Translations under genes and position numbers: made by a program
NCBI GenBank assembly: GCA_903892175.1
Contig: CAITHK010000170.1
Location: 1-57,591, forward strand
Origin: an uncultured Burkholderiales bacterium
GTDB lineage: Bacteria > Pseudomonadota > Gammaproteobacteria > Burkholderiales > Burkholderiaceae_C
Reading direction: 5' to 3'
Length of the DNA: 57,591 nucleotides
The notes under the pieces: model-generated
Database searches by the model: none
What the model saw: the letters and a program-made list of their open reading frames with translations, nothing else
Told to the model about the DNA's origin: nothing
Part shown: piece by piece, positions 21,122 through 29,978 of the stretch
Layout of the letters: each line of letters starts with the position of its first letter
Numbering within the stretch: position 1 is the first letter of the stretch

Positions 21122-21312
21122 GTGACTTGGTACCCTTCTTCAACCATGACGTGTGCCAAGTCTTTACGGGGGAGCGTGCTCTCGACATCGACTTTGTCGT
21201 GTGCACGGTCAACCTCTACCTTGGCGTGGGGGTCCAGTCGCAACACGGCTTTTTTCACCGCCATCTCGCAGTGAGCGCAAGTCATGCCTTGTACTTGAAA
21301 TGTGTGATTCAT
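21118..21312 (-). CDS. copZ: CopZ-like heavy-metal-binding protein (HMA domain)
   Basis: A 64-residue stand-alone heavy-metal-associated domain with the ferredoxin-like fold pattern and the metal-binding motif GMTCAHC (Cys12 and Cys15). Such proteins carry Cu(I) in the cytoplasm to P1B-type ATPases. AAGGAG precedes the ATG at 21312. It is divergent from copA with only 36 bp between the start codons, which supports a copper partnership, and is coupled to the pirin gene downstream. Mercury or another soft metal is possible but the copA neighbour favours copper. Confidence 0.88.
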   Translation of the reverse strand: MNHTFQVQGMTCAHCEMAVKKAVLRLDPHAKVEVDRAHDKVDVESTLPRKDLAHVMVEEGYQVT

Positions 21313-21348
21313 CCGTTTCTCCTTGACTAGGGAGTAAGCTTAACGCTT

Positions 21349-23613
21349 ATGAGCGATACCACCTGTGACATTGGCATTGGCGGCATGACTTGCGCCTCGT
21401 GCGTGAGCCGTGTAGAGCGTGCCATTGCCAAGTTGCCAGGTGTCTCAGGCGTCAGTGTCAACTTGGCCACCGAGTCCGCCCACGTGGTTTGGCATGAACC
21501 CGAACCCAGCCACGAAGCCCGACTGCGTCGTGCGGTGCGCGATGCCGGTTACGAACCCCTGGTGCCGGAGCACCTCGAACAACAAGCGAGGGGGCCGTGG
21601 GTGGGGTTTTCTCCGGTGTTCACGGGCTTGGTGCTGAGCTTGCCCTTGGTCTTGCCTATGTTGGGCGAAGCGTTGGGACGGCACTGGATGCTGCCCGCAT
21701 TGTGGCAATTTTTGTTGGCTACGCCAGTGCAATTTGTGTTGGGTGCACGGTTTTACAGGGCGGGCTGGCATGCCTTATTGGCGGGTACTGGCAACATGGA
21801 TTTGCTGGTGGCCTTGGGCACCACGGCCGGATGGGCCTTGTCAGTGTGGCTGTGGTGGTCGGCTTCAAAGGGTGCCATGGTGCACTTGTATTTCGAGGGC
21901 TCGGCCGTGGTCATCACGTTGGTGTTGATGGGCAAGTGGTTGGAAGCACGCGCCAAACGCCAAACCACCGACGCCATTCGCGCGTTGCATGCCTTGCGCC
22001 CCGAGCGTGCGCGCGTGGTCGGGCCTGACGGCGAGCAAGACATTCCCATTGAAGAGCTGTTGGTCGGTGACCGTGTGGTGGTTTTGCCGGGCGAACGTGT
22101 CCCCGCCGATGGTCTGGTGCTCGAAGGGGATTCTCAGCTGGACGAATCCATGCTCACCGGCGAGCCGTTGCCTGTGCCCAAGGGTGTTGGAGCCCGAATA
22201 ACGGGTGGCAGCATCAACGGTGAAGGGCGCTTGGTCATGCAGGTCTCGGCCACCGGAACCACCACCGTGTTGGCCCACATCATCCGCTTGGTAGAAGACG
22301 CGCAATCGGCCAAGGCCCCCATTCAACGTTTGGTCGATCAAGTCTCCGCCGTGTTTGTGCCCGTGGTGCTGGTGTTGGCCCTCTTCACCTTGGGGGCATG
22401 GTGGTGGAGCGGCCACAGCGTCGAACTGTCGCTGATTCATGCCGTGGCCGTGTTGGTCATTGCCTGTCCGTGTGCCCTGGGGTTGGCTACGCCGGCCGCC
22501 ATCATGGCGGGCACGGGCGTGGCGGCCAAGCATGGCATCTTGATCAAAGACGTCCAAGCTCTGGAGGTGGCCCACAGTGTGGACACGGTGGCCTTTGACA
22601 AAACAGGCACCCTGACCGTAGGCCAGCCACGCCTGTTGTCACTCATGCCCATTGCGCAAGCATCAGAGGGGGCAGACGATTGGTTGGCCATCGCCGCCAG
22701 CTTGCAAAGCGGCAGCGAGCACCCCTTGGCACGAGCGTTGGTGCAGGCAGCCAAAACCGAGAACATCGCCTTTGCCGCCCCACAAGCCGTGCGCGCGGTG
22801 CCCGGCTACGGCAGCGAAGGCCAAGTACATGAGCGTGTGTTTTTGCTGGGCAGCTTGCGTTGGATGTCGGCCTTGAACGTGACAAGTTCAGCCATTCAGG
22901 TCACCCCCTGGGAGGCGCAAGCCTTGGCCTTGCAGATCCAGGGCGCGACGGTCTCGGTGTTGGTCGAGCGCGTCGGTTTGGGCGACATGGCACAGCTGTT
23001 GCCGCGCGCCTTGTTGGCCTTTGGTGACGAGCCCAAGCCCGGCGTGCAAGCGGCCCTGTTGGCCCTGCGCGCACGCGGTTTGCGCTTGGTCATGATCTCT
23101 GGTGACAACGCTGGCGCAGCGCGTGCCATGGCACAACGCCTGGGGCTGCACGATGACGAAGTCCACGCAGAGGTATTGCCGGGTGACAAATCGGCCCTGG
23201 TGCAGCGTTTGCAGCAGGGTGACAACGGAGCCCGTCGGGTGGTGGCCTTTGTGGGCGACGGCATCAACGACGCGCCGGCGCTTGCCGCAGCAGACGTGGG
23301 CATGGCCATGGCCAACCCCAACGGGGGCGGCACCGACGTGGCCATGCAAGCCGCTGGCATCACCCTCATGCGTGGTGACGTGGCCTTGGTGGGCGCGGCG
23401 CTGGACATTTCTAGCCGCACTGTGGCCAAGATTCGGCAAAACCTGTTTTGGGCTTTTGCTTACAACGCGGCAGGCATTCCGCTGGCGGCCTTTGGATTTT
23501 TAAGCCCGGTGGTTGCAGGTGCGGCCATGGCCTTGAGTTCCGTCAGCGTGATGACCAACGCCTTGTTGCTCAAGCGCTGGTCACCCCATGTTGGGCCGAA
23601 AAAACCTCAGTGA
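21349..23613 (+). CDS. copA: copper-translocating P-type ATPase
   Basis: P1B-1 ATPase that exports Cu(I) across the inner membrane. The 754 residues contain one N-terminal HMA domain (GMTCASC, Cys15 and Cys18), about eight membrane helices, the transmembrane metal site CPC (373-375), the actuator TGE (270-272), the phosphorylation motif DKTGT (Asp417), the SEHP nucleotide-site motif and GDGINDAPAL. The final membrane segment includes YNAAGIPLAAFGF, as in copper exporters. The short gap to copZ has a TAAGC-N5-GCTTA inverted repeat ending at the start codon (21335-21349), but no clear CueR-type operator was found and no cueR gene is present. The last bases overlap the convergent czcA stop. Confidence 0.95.
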   Translation: MSDTTCDIGIGGMTCASCVSRVERAIAKLPGVSGVSVNLATESAHVVWHEPEPSHEARLRRAVRDAGYEPLVPEHLEQQARGPWVGFSPVFTGLVLSLPLVLPMLGEALGRHWMLPALWQFLLATPVQFVLGARFYRAGWHALLAGTGNMDLLVALGTTAGWALSVWLWWSASKGAMVHLYFEGSAVVITLVLMGKWLEARAKRQTTDAIRALHALRPERARVVGPDGEQDIPIEELLVGDRVVVLPGERVPADGLVLEGDSQLDESMLTGEPLPVPKGVGARITGGSINGEGRLVMQVSATGTTTVLAHIIRLVEDAQSAKAPIQRLVDQVSAVFVPVVLVLALFTLGAWWWSGHSVELSLIHAVAVLVIACPCALGLATPAAIMAGTGVAAKHGILIKDVQALEVAHSVDTVAFDKTGTLTVGQPRLLSLMPIAQASEGADDWLAIAASLQSGSEHPLARALVQAAKTENIAFAAPQAVRAVPGYGSEGQVHERVFLLGSLRWMSALNVTSSAIQVTPWEAQALALQIQGATVSVLVERVGLGDMAQLLPRALLAFGDEPKPGVQAALLALRARGLRLVMISGDNAGAARAMAQRLGLHDDEVHAEVLPGDKSALVQRLQQGDNGARRVVAFVGDGINDAPALAAADVGMAMANPNGGGTDVAMQAAGITLMRGDVALVGAALDISSRTVAKIRQNLFWAFAYNAAGIPLAAFGFLSPVVAGAAMALSSVSVMTNALLLKRWSPHVGPKKPQ

Positions 23614-26600
23614 CCGTTTTGGCCGGGTGGTTTGGGACTGTTAGAAAACCAGGCCACGTACAAAGCGGGCAACACCACCAGGGTCAGCAGCGTGGCAGTG
23701 AATAAGCCACCAATCACCACAATCGCTAAGGGACGTTGCGTCTCTGAGCCGATGTCGTGGCTCAGCGCCATCGGCAGCAGGCCCAAAGCAGCCAGCATGG
23801 CTGTCATCAGCACGGTGCGCAAGCGCTGTAGGGCGCCCTCTTTCACGGCGTCGATCACGTTCAGGCCGGCATTGCGCAGTTGCTGAAAGACAGACAACAT
23901 CACCACCCCGTTGAGCACCGCCTGGCCGGACAACGCAATAAAGCCAATGGCCGCAGACACCGACAGTGGGATGCTGAAAATCCACAACGCGACAAAACCA
24001 CCAATCAAGGCCAAAGGCACGTTGAGCAAAATCAGCCCCGCTGTTTTGAACGAGGCAAACGCATCAAACAACAACACAAAAATCAGCAGCAGCGAAATGG
24101 GCACCACCACCGCCAAACGCTGCATGGCGCGCTCTTGGTTTTCAAACTCGCCCGACCAGGTGACAGCGTAGTTGTCGGCAATCGTCACGTTCTTGGCCAC
24201 ACGTGCCTTCATGTCGGCAACGACGGAACCCATGTCACGACCTTTGACAAAAATGCCAATCGCCATGGTCCGACGCCCTGCTTCGCGCGCAATGTTCATG
24301 GCGCCACTGGCCTGTCGGATGGTGGCCACGTTTTCGAGGGTGGTGTAGCCACCGCCGGGCATGGCGATCGCCGTTGTGGGCAGGTTGGCGGCTGTGCGCA
24401 TGTCTCCAGGCAGGCGCACCACCACACTGAATTTGCGTTCACCTTCCCAAATTTGGGTGGTCGCTCGGCCCGCCAATGCCGACTCGATCACGTCTTGAAT
24501 GTCTCCCACGTTCAGCCCCAAGCGTGAGGCGCGGTCGCGGTCAATGTCGATCACCAGCTGAGGCACTTCGCCCAAGCGGTCTATCTCGGCGCGTTGCACG
24601 CCTTGCACTTGTTTGAACTCACGTTGCATCGCCTCGGTCGTGCGACGCAACTCGGTCAAGTCGTCCCCCGAGACCTTGACCACAATCTGTCCCTTGATTT
24701 GTGAAATCGACTCCAGCACGTTGTCGCGAATGGGCATTGAGAACGCCGGGTCCACGCCTGGAATGATGGCCAACTTTTCGTCCATCTCTTCAATCAACAA
24801 GTCGCGCGTCATGCTTTTGCGCCATTCTTCGACCGGCTTCACGTCGACAAACACCTCGGCCATGCTCAGGGTTTTGGGGTCGGTGCCGTCTTCGGGTTGA
24901 CCGGCTTTGGACACCACGGTGCGCACTTCGGGGATGGTCAATAACTGAATGCGCGCTTTGCGCAAAATTTTGGATGCTTCTTCTTGCGATACGCTGGCAG
25001 GCATGTCCCAGTTGACCCAGAAGGTACCCTCGTTGAGCTCGGGCAAAAACTCCGACCCCAGGTGGGCTGCCGCCACAACGGACAGCGCGAAACAACCCAG
25101 TGCAACTGTGACGACTTTGCGGGGCTTCTCGATGGCCCAGTCCAGCAACGGGGTGTACACCTGTTTGGCCCACGCCACTAGGCGGTTGTCGCCGTGTGGA
25201 ATGCCTTTGCGCAGCATCCAGTAGGCGAGCAAGGGCACCAGGGTGAGCGAAAAAATCAGCGCGCCAACCAAGGCGGTGGTCACCGACAAAGCCATCGGTT
25301 GGAAGATGCGACCCTCATGGCGTTGCAACGCAAAAATCGGGATGTGCGCCGCAATGATGATCAACATCGAGAACAAGGTGGGACGCCCCACTTCGTTGGC
25401 GGCGTTGGTGATCAGGGTGCGACGCTCCTTCTCGTTCATGCCCTCGCCGCGCTCTGACAGGCGGTGCATGATGTTTTCAATCACGATCACCGCGCCATCC
25501 ACGATGATGCCAAAGTCCATCGCGCCCAGGCTCAGCAAGTTGGCGGGCACGCCCATGATCTTGAGGCCCAAAAACGTGGCCAACAAGGCCAGCGGAATCA
25601 CCACCACCACGGCCAAAGAGGCGCGCAGGTTTGACAAGAACAGGTACAGCACCAGCGAGACCAGCAGCGCCCCTTCAACCAAGTTTTTGAACACCGTGGT
25701 CAAGGTTTTGCCCATCAACCACGAGCGGTCGTAGAAGGGCTCGATTTGCACGCCGTGCGGCAACACGCGGTTGTTCAGGTCGGCAATTTTTTCTTTCACA
25801 CCTTTGAGCACCACGCTGGGGTTTTCGCCTTTGCGCATGATCACGATGCCGGTCACCACATCGTCGTCCATGTCTTGGCCGACGGTGCCCAAACGGGGCA
25901 CAGCGCCAATGCTGACCTTGGCCACATCGCGCACCAGCACCGGGGTGTTGCTGCGCGCGGTGACCACGATTTGGCCAATGTCGTCGGCCGAGCGCAACAG
26001 ACCCAAGCCACGGATGGCGAACTGCTGTGCACCTTGCGCCACATAGCTTCCCCCTGCATTGGCGTTGCCTCGGCCCAGTGCGTTTTGCAGGTCTTGCAGC
26101 GTGAGCTTGTAGGCGCGCAGTTTTTGCAAGTCGGGTTGGACTTCGTATTGTTTGATGTAGCCGCCCATACCCACCACGTCCGCCACGCCAGGAATCTGGC
26201 GCAAGGCGCGCTCCACGGTCCAGTCTTCGATGGTGCGCAACTCGGTGGAGGTTTTGCCGTCGCCCTTGAGGCGGTAGCGCATGATCTCGCCCACCGGTGT
26301 GGCGTTGGGCATGACCTCGGCTTCGACGCCGGGTGGCAAGTCAACGCCACGGAGGCGCTCGTTGACTTGTTGTCGCGCCAAATTGACCTCGGCTTTGTCG
26401 TCATACGTCACCACGGTGAACGACAAACCAAACTGCGTGTGTGAGAACACACGGATGGCGTTGGGCAAGCCCGACAAGGCCACCTCAATGGGCAGCGATA
26501 CCTCTTTTTCCACCTCTTCGGCGGCGCGCCCAGGGTAGAGCGCAATCACCGTCACTTGGGTGTCGGTGACGTCGGGGAAGGCTTCAACAGACAGGTTTTT

Positions 26601-26690
26601 GAAGGCAATCACGCCCGACATCACAAACAGCAAGGTGCCCAGCAGAATGAACAGCGGCTGGTTCAACGCATAGTGGATGAGACGTTTCAT
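23607..26690 (-). CDS. czcA: heavy-metal efflux RND transporter, CzcA/CusA family
   Basis: Inner-membrane proton-driven pump of a tripartite heavy-metal efflux system, 1027 residues with twelve predicted membrane helices and two large periplasmic loops. The helix-4 motif DFGIIVDGAVIVIEN carries the acidic proton-relay residues and matches the divalent-cation (HME-RND) class. The C-terminus is short and not histidine-rich. The gene overlaps czcB upstream by four bases (ATGA) and its end overlaps convergent copA by seven. The substrate cannot be read with certainty: Co/Zn/Cd is the default for the CzcA type, Cu/Ag is possible given the copper neighbours. An alternative name is cusA. Confidence 0.93.
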   Translation of the reverse strand: MKRLIHYALNQPLFILLGTLLFVMSGVIAFKNLSVEAFPDVTDTQVTVIALYPGRAAEEVEKEVSLPIEVALSGLPNAIRVFSHTQFGLSFTVVTYDDKAEVNLARQQVNERLRGVDLPPGVEAEVMPNATPVGEIMRYRLKGDGKTSTELRTIEDWTVERALRQIPGVADVVGMGGYIKQYEVQPDLQKLRAYKLTLQDLQNALGRGNANAGGSYVAQGAQQFAIRGLGLLRSADDIGQIVVTARSNTPVLVRDVAKVSIGAVPRLGTVGQDMDDDVVTGIVIMRKGENPSVVLKGVKEKIADLNNRVLPHGVQIEPFYDRSWLMGKTLTTVFKNLVEGALLVSLVLYLFLSNLRASLAVVVVIPLALLATFLGLKIMGVPANLLSLGAMDFGIIVDGAVIVIENIMHRLSERGEGMNEKERRTLITNAANEVGRPTLFSMLIIIAAHIPIFALQRHEGRIFQPMALSVTTALVGALIFSLTLVPLLAYWMLRKGIPHGDNRLVAWAKQVYTPLLDWAIEKPRKVVTVALGCFALSVVAAAHLGSEFLPELNEGTFWVNWDMPASVSQEEASKILRKARIQLLTIPEVRTVVSKAGQPEDGTDPKTLSMAEVFVDVKPVEEWRKSMTRDLLIEEMDEKLAIIPGVDPAFSMPIRDNVLESISQIKGQIVVKVSGDDLTELRRTTEAMQREFKQVQGVQRAEIDRLGEVPQLVIDIDRDRASRLGLNVGDIQDVIESALAGRATTQIWEGERKFSVVVRLPGDMRTAANLPTTAIAMPGGGYTTLENVATIRQASGAMNIAREAGRRTMAIGIFVKGRDMGSVVADMKARVAKNVTIADNYAVTWSGEFENQERAMQRLAVVVPISLLLIFVLLFDAFASFKTAGLILLNVPLALIGGFVALWIFSIPLSVSAAIGFIALSGQAVLNGVVMLSVFQQLRNAGLNVIDAVKEGALQRLRTVLMTAMLAALGLLPMALSHDIGSETQRPLAIVVIGGLFTATLLTLVVLPALYVAWFSNSPKPPGQNGH

Positions 26691-27937
26691 TTGGGTTCCG
26701 TGCGGCTGTCACCGGATGATGTGTGCGGTTTGGCTTGGTCTTCGGCGTTGCGGAATTCACGGGCCAGCAACAGGTTGTTCTCTTTCACCACCTGCTCATT
26801 GGCTTTGATGCCTTCGATCACCAACACCTCTTGCAGGCCTTCATAGCCCAATTTGATGCGCCGCGGTTCAAATACCCCGGGCCCGGTTTGCACATAGGCC
26901 CAGTGCTCCGTGCCTTGAAGTTGCACCGCGCTGGCAGGCACCAACACGCCAGCCGCCAACTGCCGCTCAATACGCGCTGTACCCAACATCTCGGCCTTGA
27001 GCAGGCGCTGGTGGTTGTCGATCACCGCGCGAACCTTGATGGTTCGGCTGGTCGGGTCGATGAAGTCTCCCGTGGCGGCAATCGTGGCTTCAAACTTTTG
27101 ACCCGGAAAACTCGGCAAGACGAGTGCAATCTTGGTGCCTGGTTTGAGGGAGGCGACGTCTGATTCACGCGCGTCAATCAGCACCCACAGGGAGCTGGGG
27201 TCGGTCACTACAAACAACGCGGGGTTGCCTGGACCGCCTTGGTCTGGGCGCACTTCAAGACCGGCGCTCAAGTTGCGCTCGACCACCACGCCAGACACAG
27301 TGGCAGAAAGCCCCAATTGCTGGTTCACCAAATTGCCGCTGCCGTACATGCGGGTGCGTGCTTGTGCGCGTGATACCTCCGCCTGAGCGCGGGAAGCATC
27401 GGCTTGCGCCTGCTCCAAGTCTTTGCGAGACACGATGCCCGCGTCGAACAGGGTTTGTTGGCGTGTCAAGGCGCGTTCGGTCAACAGTGCATCGGCCAGG
27501 GCTTTGGCGGTGTCGGCTTGGGCGGCGCCGAAGTCGGGCGAAGCAAGCGAGGCCAACACTTGGCCGGCCTTGACGTTTTGACCCACGTCTGCATGGAGTT
27601 GCACCACGCGGCCCGCAAACGCGGGGTAGATGCGTTGTGTGCGCTCTTCATTCCACACCAAGTGTGCGGGTAAATCCATCGTCACACTTTGCGCAGCCTC
27701 GGCTGCGGTGGTGCCCAGCAGCGCCAGTTGGGGGTGGCCTGCGGGGAAGCGCAGTTGTTGCCCTTGCACAATGGGTTGTGCCATCACCGGGTGCGTGGCG
27801 AGTTCTGGCTTAGTCATCCAGTAATAGCCCAAGCTCAGCAAAGCCACCACGGCGGTGGCGGCACCCCAGCGCTGAAGGGGAGAGTTCAAAAAAGCTTGGC
27901 GCGTGTGTTGCGTGTTGTGGTCGTGGTCGTGGTTCAT
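26687..27937 (-). CDS. czcB: heavy-metal efflux RND periplasmic adaptor subunit, CzcB family
   Basis: Membrane-fusion protein linking the CzcA pump to the CzcC outer-membrane channel. The 416 residues have a His/Asp-rich cytoplasmic N-terminus (MNHDHDHNTQH), one membrane anchor (about 25-45), then barrel-sandwich lipoyl halves flanking a coiled-coil hairpin (about 150-210, rich in Ala, Gln and Arg), a beta-barrel and a membrane-proximal domain. The N-terminal histidines could bind metal, though they lie on the cytoplasmic side of the anchor. It is coupled to czcA by an ATGA overlap and starts 12 bp after the czcC stop. Confidence 0.92.
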   Translation of the reverse strand: MNHDHDHNTQHTRQAFLNSPLQRWGAATAVVALLSLGYYWMTKPELATHPVMAQPIVQGQQLRFPAGHPQLALLGTTAAEAAQSVTMDLPAHLVWNEERTQRIYPAFAGRVVQLHADVGQNVKAGQVLASLASPDFGAAQADTAKALADALLTERALTRQQTLFDAGIVSRKDLEQAQADASRAQAEVSRAQARTRMYGSGNLVNQQLGLSATVSGVVVERNLSAGLEVRPDQGGPGNPALFVVTDPSSLWVLIDARESDVASLKPGTKIALVLPSFPGQKFEATIAATGDFIDPTSRTIKVRAVIDNHQRLLKAEMLGTARIERQLAAGVLVPASAVQLQGTEHWAYVQTGPGVFEPRRIKLGYEGLQEVLVIEGIKANEQVVKENNLLLAREFRNAEDQAKPHTSSGDSRTEPK

Positions 27938-27949
27938 GGTGTGCGTGGT

Positions 27950-29230
27950 TCAGCGTGGGCGGTTGTTTTCAGTCGGCGCGCGAAGTTGCCAGGCGGTGTG
28001 GGCCTTGGCATAGTCAGCGCGGGTGTAGGCGGCTTCAATCAGGGTGGCGCGCAAGGTGCGGCGTGCATCCAGTAAATCGGTCAAAGACGAGGCGCCTTGT
28101 GTGTAGGCCAATTCGGCTTGCTCGGCCACACGCCGGGCGCGCGGCAATATGTCTTGTTCATACAACGCTTCGCGTTGTTGGGCCGCATTGCGTTCTTGCA
28201 GCAGGCGCTCAAAGTCTGCCAGTGCTTCGTGACGGGTTTTGTCCAGCAGGTCTTGTGCTTGCGTCAGCTGAGCTTGCGCGCGGCCAATTTCGCCTTCGTA
28301 GCCATACCCCCATTGCAGCGGCACGGACACGCGCAACTCCAGCAAGCGCGTGGACTGCGTGGGGTAGTGGTCCAGGCTGCTGCCCAAGGTCAGGTCAGAT
28401 TTCTTTTGGGCTTGGGACAACTCCAGCGCGGCACGTGCGGCTGAAACGCGCTCAAGCGCTGCCACCACGTCGGGGCGTTGATCGACCCACGCATCCTGCA
28501 CGGCACTGGCGTTGAGCATGCTTTGCAGTGCAGGCCAGTCGGCTTGGATGACCCAATCCTTCAGGTTGATGCGCAGGTTGGTGAATTGACCCAGCTGCAG
28601 CAGCGCGCGTTCTTGGTCGAGCTGCGCGCTGTGCGCATCGGCTTGTGCACGTTGCGCTTCGATCTCTAGCCGGGCCGATTCTTGGGCTGACAAGTCGCCT
28701 GCTTTCAGGCGCAGGATGGCGCTCTGCGCCAACAGCTTTGCGCTCTTGGACAGCGCTTGCATCTCGCGGTTGCGCTCCAGCGCAGCCAGCAAATCGAAAT
28801 AAGCAGAGGCCGCGCCGAGTTGTTGCATCACCCGCATGTCTTGCAAATCGGCCACGGCAGCGTTGGCTTGCCGTTCGGCACTTTGGGTGCGCAAGCTGCG
28901 TTTGTTGCCTCGCTCCCACGTCCAGTCGATGCCGCCAGACTTGTCGATTCTTTTTTGACCGAAGGAGCCCGACCCAATGCCATTCTCCAGGTCGATCTGG
29001 CTGGTTTTGGCCGTGAAGATCGGAAAAGGGGACCGATCTGCGGCCAGCACATCGGCGCGAGCAGCTTGGGCAGCTTGTCGTGCCATAGACACGTCTAAAT
29101 TGTTGCGTGCAGCTTCCAGCACCTGGGGCAGGCCCAGGGTTTCAGCGCAGGTCATGCCCCCCCAAAGGCTCAAGGTGATGGCCATCACCCAACTCAGGCG
29201 GCGCGGATACAGGTTCTGTCGTATGCTCAT
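27950..29230 (-). CDS. czcC: TolC family outer-membrane efflux channel, CzcC type
   Basis: Outer-membrane trimeric channel of the tripartite pump. From the ATG at 29230 it is 426 residues with a signal peptide ending near MTCA, followed by two repeats of the outer-membrane efflux protein domain rich in long Ala/Gln/Leu helices. A longer frame reaches 29335 but would place the signal peptide internally. It heads the czcC-czcB-czcA operon. Its start is 58 bp from the divergently read response regulator, and the gap contains an 11-bp-period direct repeat that may be the regulator's site. Confidence 0.9.
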   Translation of the reverse strand: MSIRQNLYPRRLSWVMAITLSLWGGMTCAETLGLPQVLEAARNNLDVSMARQAAQAARADVLAADRSPFPIFTAKTSQIDLENGIGSGSFGQKRIDKSGGIDWTWERGNKRSLRTQSAERQANAAVADLQDMRVMQQLGAASAYFDLLAALERNREMQALSKSAKLLAQSAILRLKAGDLSAQESARLEIEAQRAQADAHSAQLDQERALLQLGQFTNLRINLKDWVIQADWPALQSMLNASAVQDAWVDQRPDVVAALERVSAARAALELSQAQKKSDLTLGSSLDHYPTQSTRLLELRVSVPLQWGYGYEGEIGRAQAQLTQAQDLLDKTRHEALADFERLLQERNAAQQREALYEQDILPRARRVAEQAELAYTQGASSLTDLLDARRTLRATLIEAAYTRADYAKAHTAWQLRAPTENNRPR

Positions 29231-29253
29231 GTGGCGTTTATCGCGCATCCTCC

Positions 29254-29271
29254 CTGACCATGGCCTGACCA
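29254..29271. promoter_or_regulatory. direct repeat, candidate response-regulator operator between czcC and its regulator gene
   Basis: CTGACCA occurs at 29254-29260 and again at 29265-29271, an exact 7-mer repeated with an 11-bp period. OmpR/PhoB-type regulators bind head-to-tail repeats with this period, and the site lies in the 58-bp gap between czcC and the adjacent OmpR-family gene. The repeat is seen directly; binding is inference. Confidence 0.5.
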
Positions 29272-29288
29272 CTACTTTTTTTACTTTT

Positions 29289-29978
29289 GTGCGAATTTTG
29301 CTGATCGAAGACGATGCCGTGTTGCAAGCGGTCATGTTGCGCAGCCTCAGCGATGCGGGTCACCGCGTGGATGCGGCCAGCCATTTGGAAGAGGCGTCTC
29401 ACTATTGGCAGGTGCAGGCCTATGACGCTGTGTTGTTGGACTTGAATTTGCCTTTGAATGGTCAGCCCCATTCGGCAGCGGGCAGCGGCTTGCAGTTGCT
29501 GCGTGAGGCGCGTCGCCGCGGTGACCGTACGCCTGTGTTGGTGTTGACGGCGCGCAACCGAACGGATGAACGCATTGCCGGACTGGATGCAGGGGCGGAC
29601 GACTACTTGGGCAAGCCCTTTGACCTCGAAGAGGTGGAAGCCCGTCTGCGCGCCTTGGTTCGGCGAACCCAGGGGGCCGACGACAGGGTCCAAGTGGGTC
29701 GCCTGGTGTTGCTGCGCAAGAACCGCCGCATCTTGGTGGACGATGTGGATTTGGCCTTACCCGCGCGCGAGTTTGAAGTGCTCTGGGAGTTGATGACGCC
29801 GCCTGGACGCACGGTCAGCAAACGCGTGCTGTCCGACAAGTTGTCGGGCTTTGACGAGGCCTTGGGCGACAACGCCTTGGAGGCTTTTATTTCCCGTTTG
29901 CGTAAAAAGCTTGCTGACACGGGCGCGACCATTCGGACCCTTCGCGGCATGGGGTACTTGCTGGAGGAGCAAACATGA
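29289..29978 (+). CDS. heavy-metal two-component response regulator, OmpR family
   Basis: DNA-binding response regulator of 229 residues starting at the GTG at 29289 (MRILLIEDD); longer upstream readings run through the czcC coding region and add no domain. The receiver domain has Glu7-Asp8-Asp9, the phospho-acceptor Asp51, Thr87 and Lys109. An extra stretch of roughly eight residues (NGQPHSAAG) follows the DLNLPL phosphorylation loop. The C-terminal winged helix ends with FISRLRKKL and RGMGYLLE. It overlaps the sensor kinase by ATGA. Position opposite czcCBA suggests metal-responsive control, as in CzcR/CopR systems. Confidence 0.9.
   Translation: MRILLIEDDAVLQAVMLRSLSDAGHRVDAASHLEEASHYWQVQAYDAVLLDLNLPLNGQPHSAAGSGLQLLREARRRGDRTPVLVLTARNRTDERIAGLDAGADDYLGKPFDLEEVEARLRALVRRTQGADDRVQVGRLVLLRKNRRILVDDVDLALPAREFEVLWELMTPPGRTVSKRVLSDKLSGFDEALGDNALEAFISRLRKKLADTGATIRTLRGMGYLLEEQT

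Noticed and set aside
21323-21340. MerR/CueR-type operator in the copZ-copA gap (TTGACT with imperfect CTT-ACT/AGT-AAG arms)
   Set aside because: Arms are imperfect, the sequence doubles as the copZ ribosome-binding site, and a -10 at the required spacing would fall inside the copA start.
29231-29335. N-terminal extension of czcC
   Set aside because: It would bury the signal peptide about 35 residues inside the protein and overlap the regulator's 5' region.
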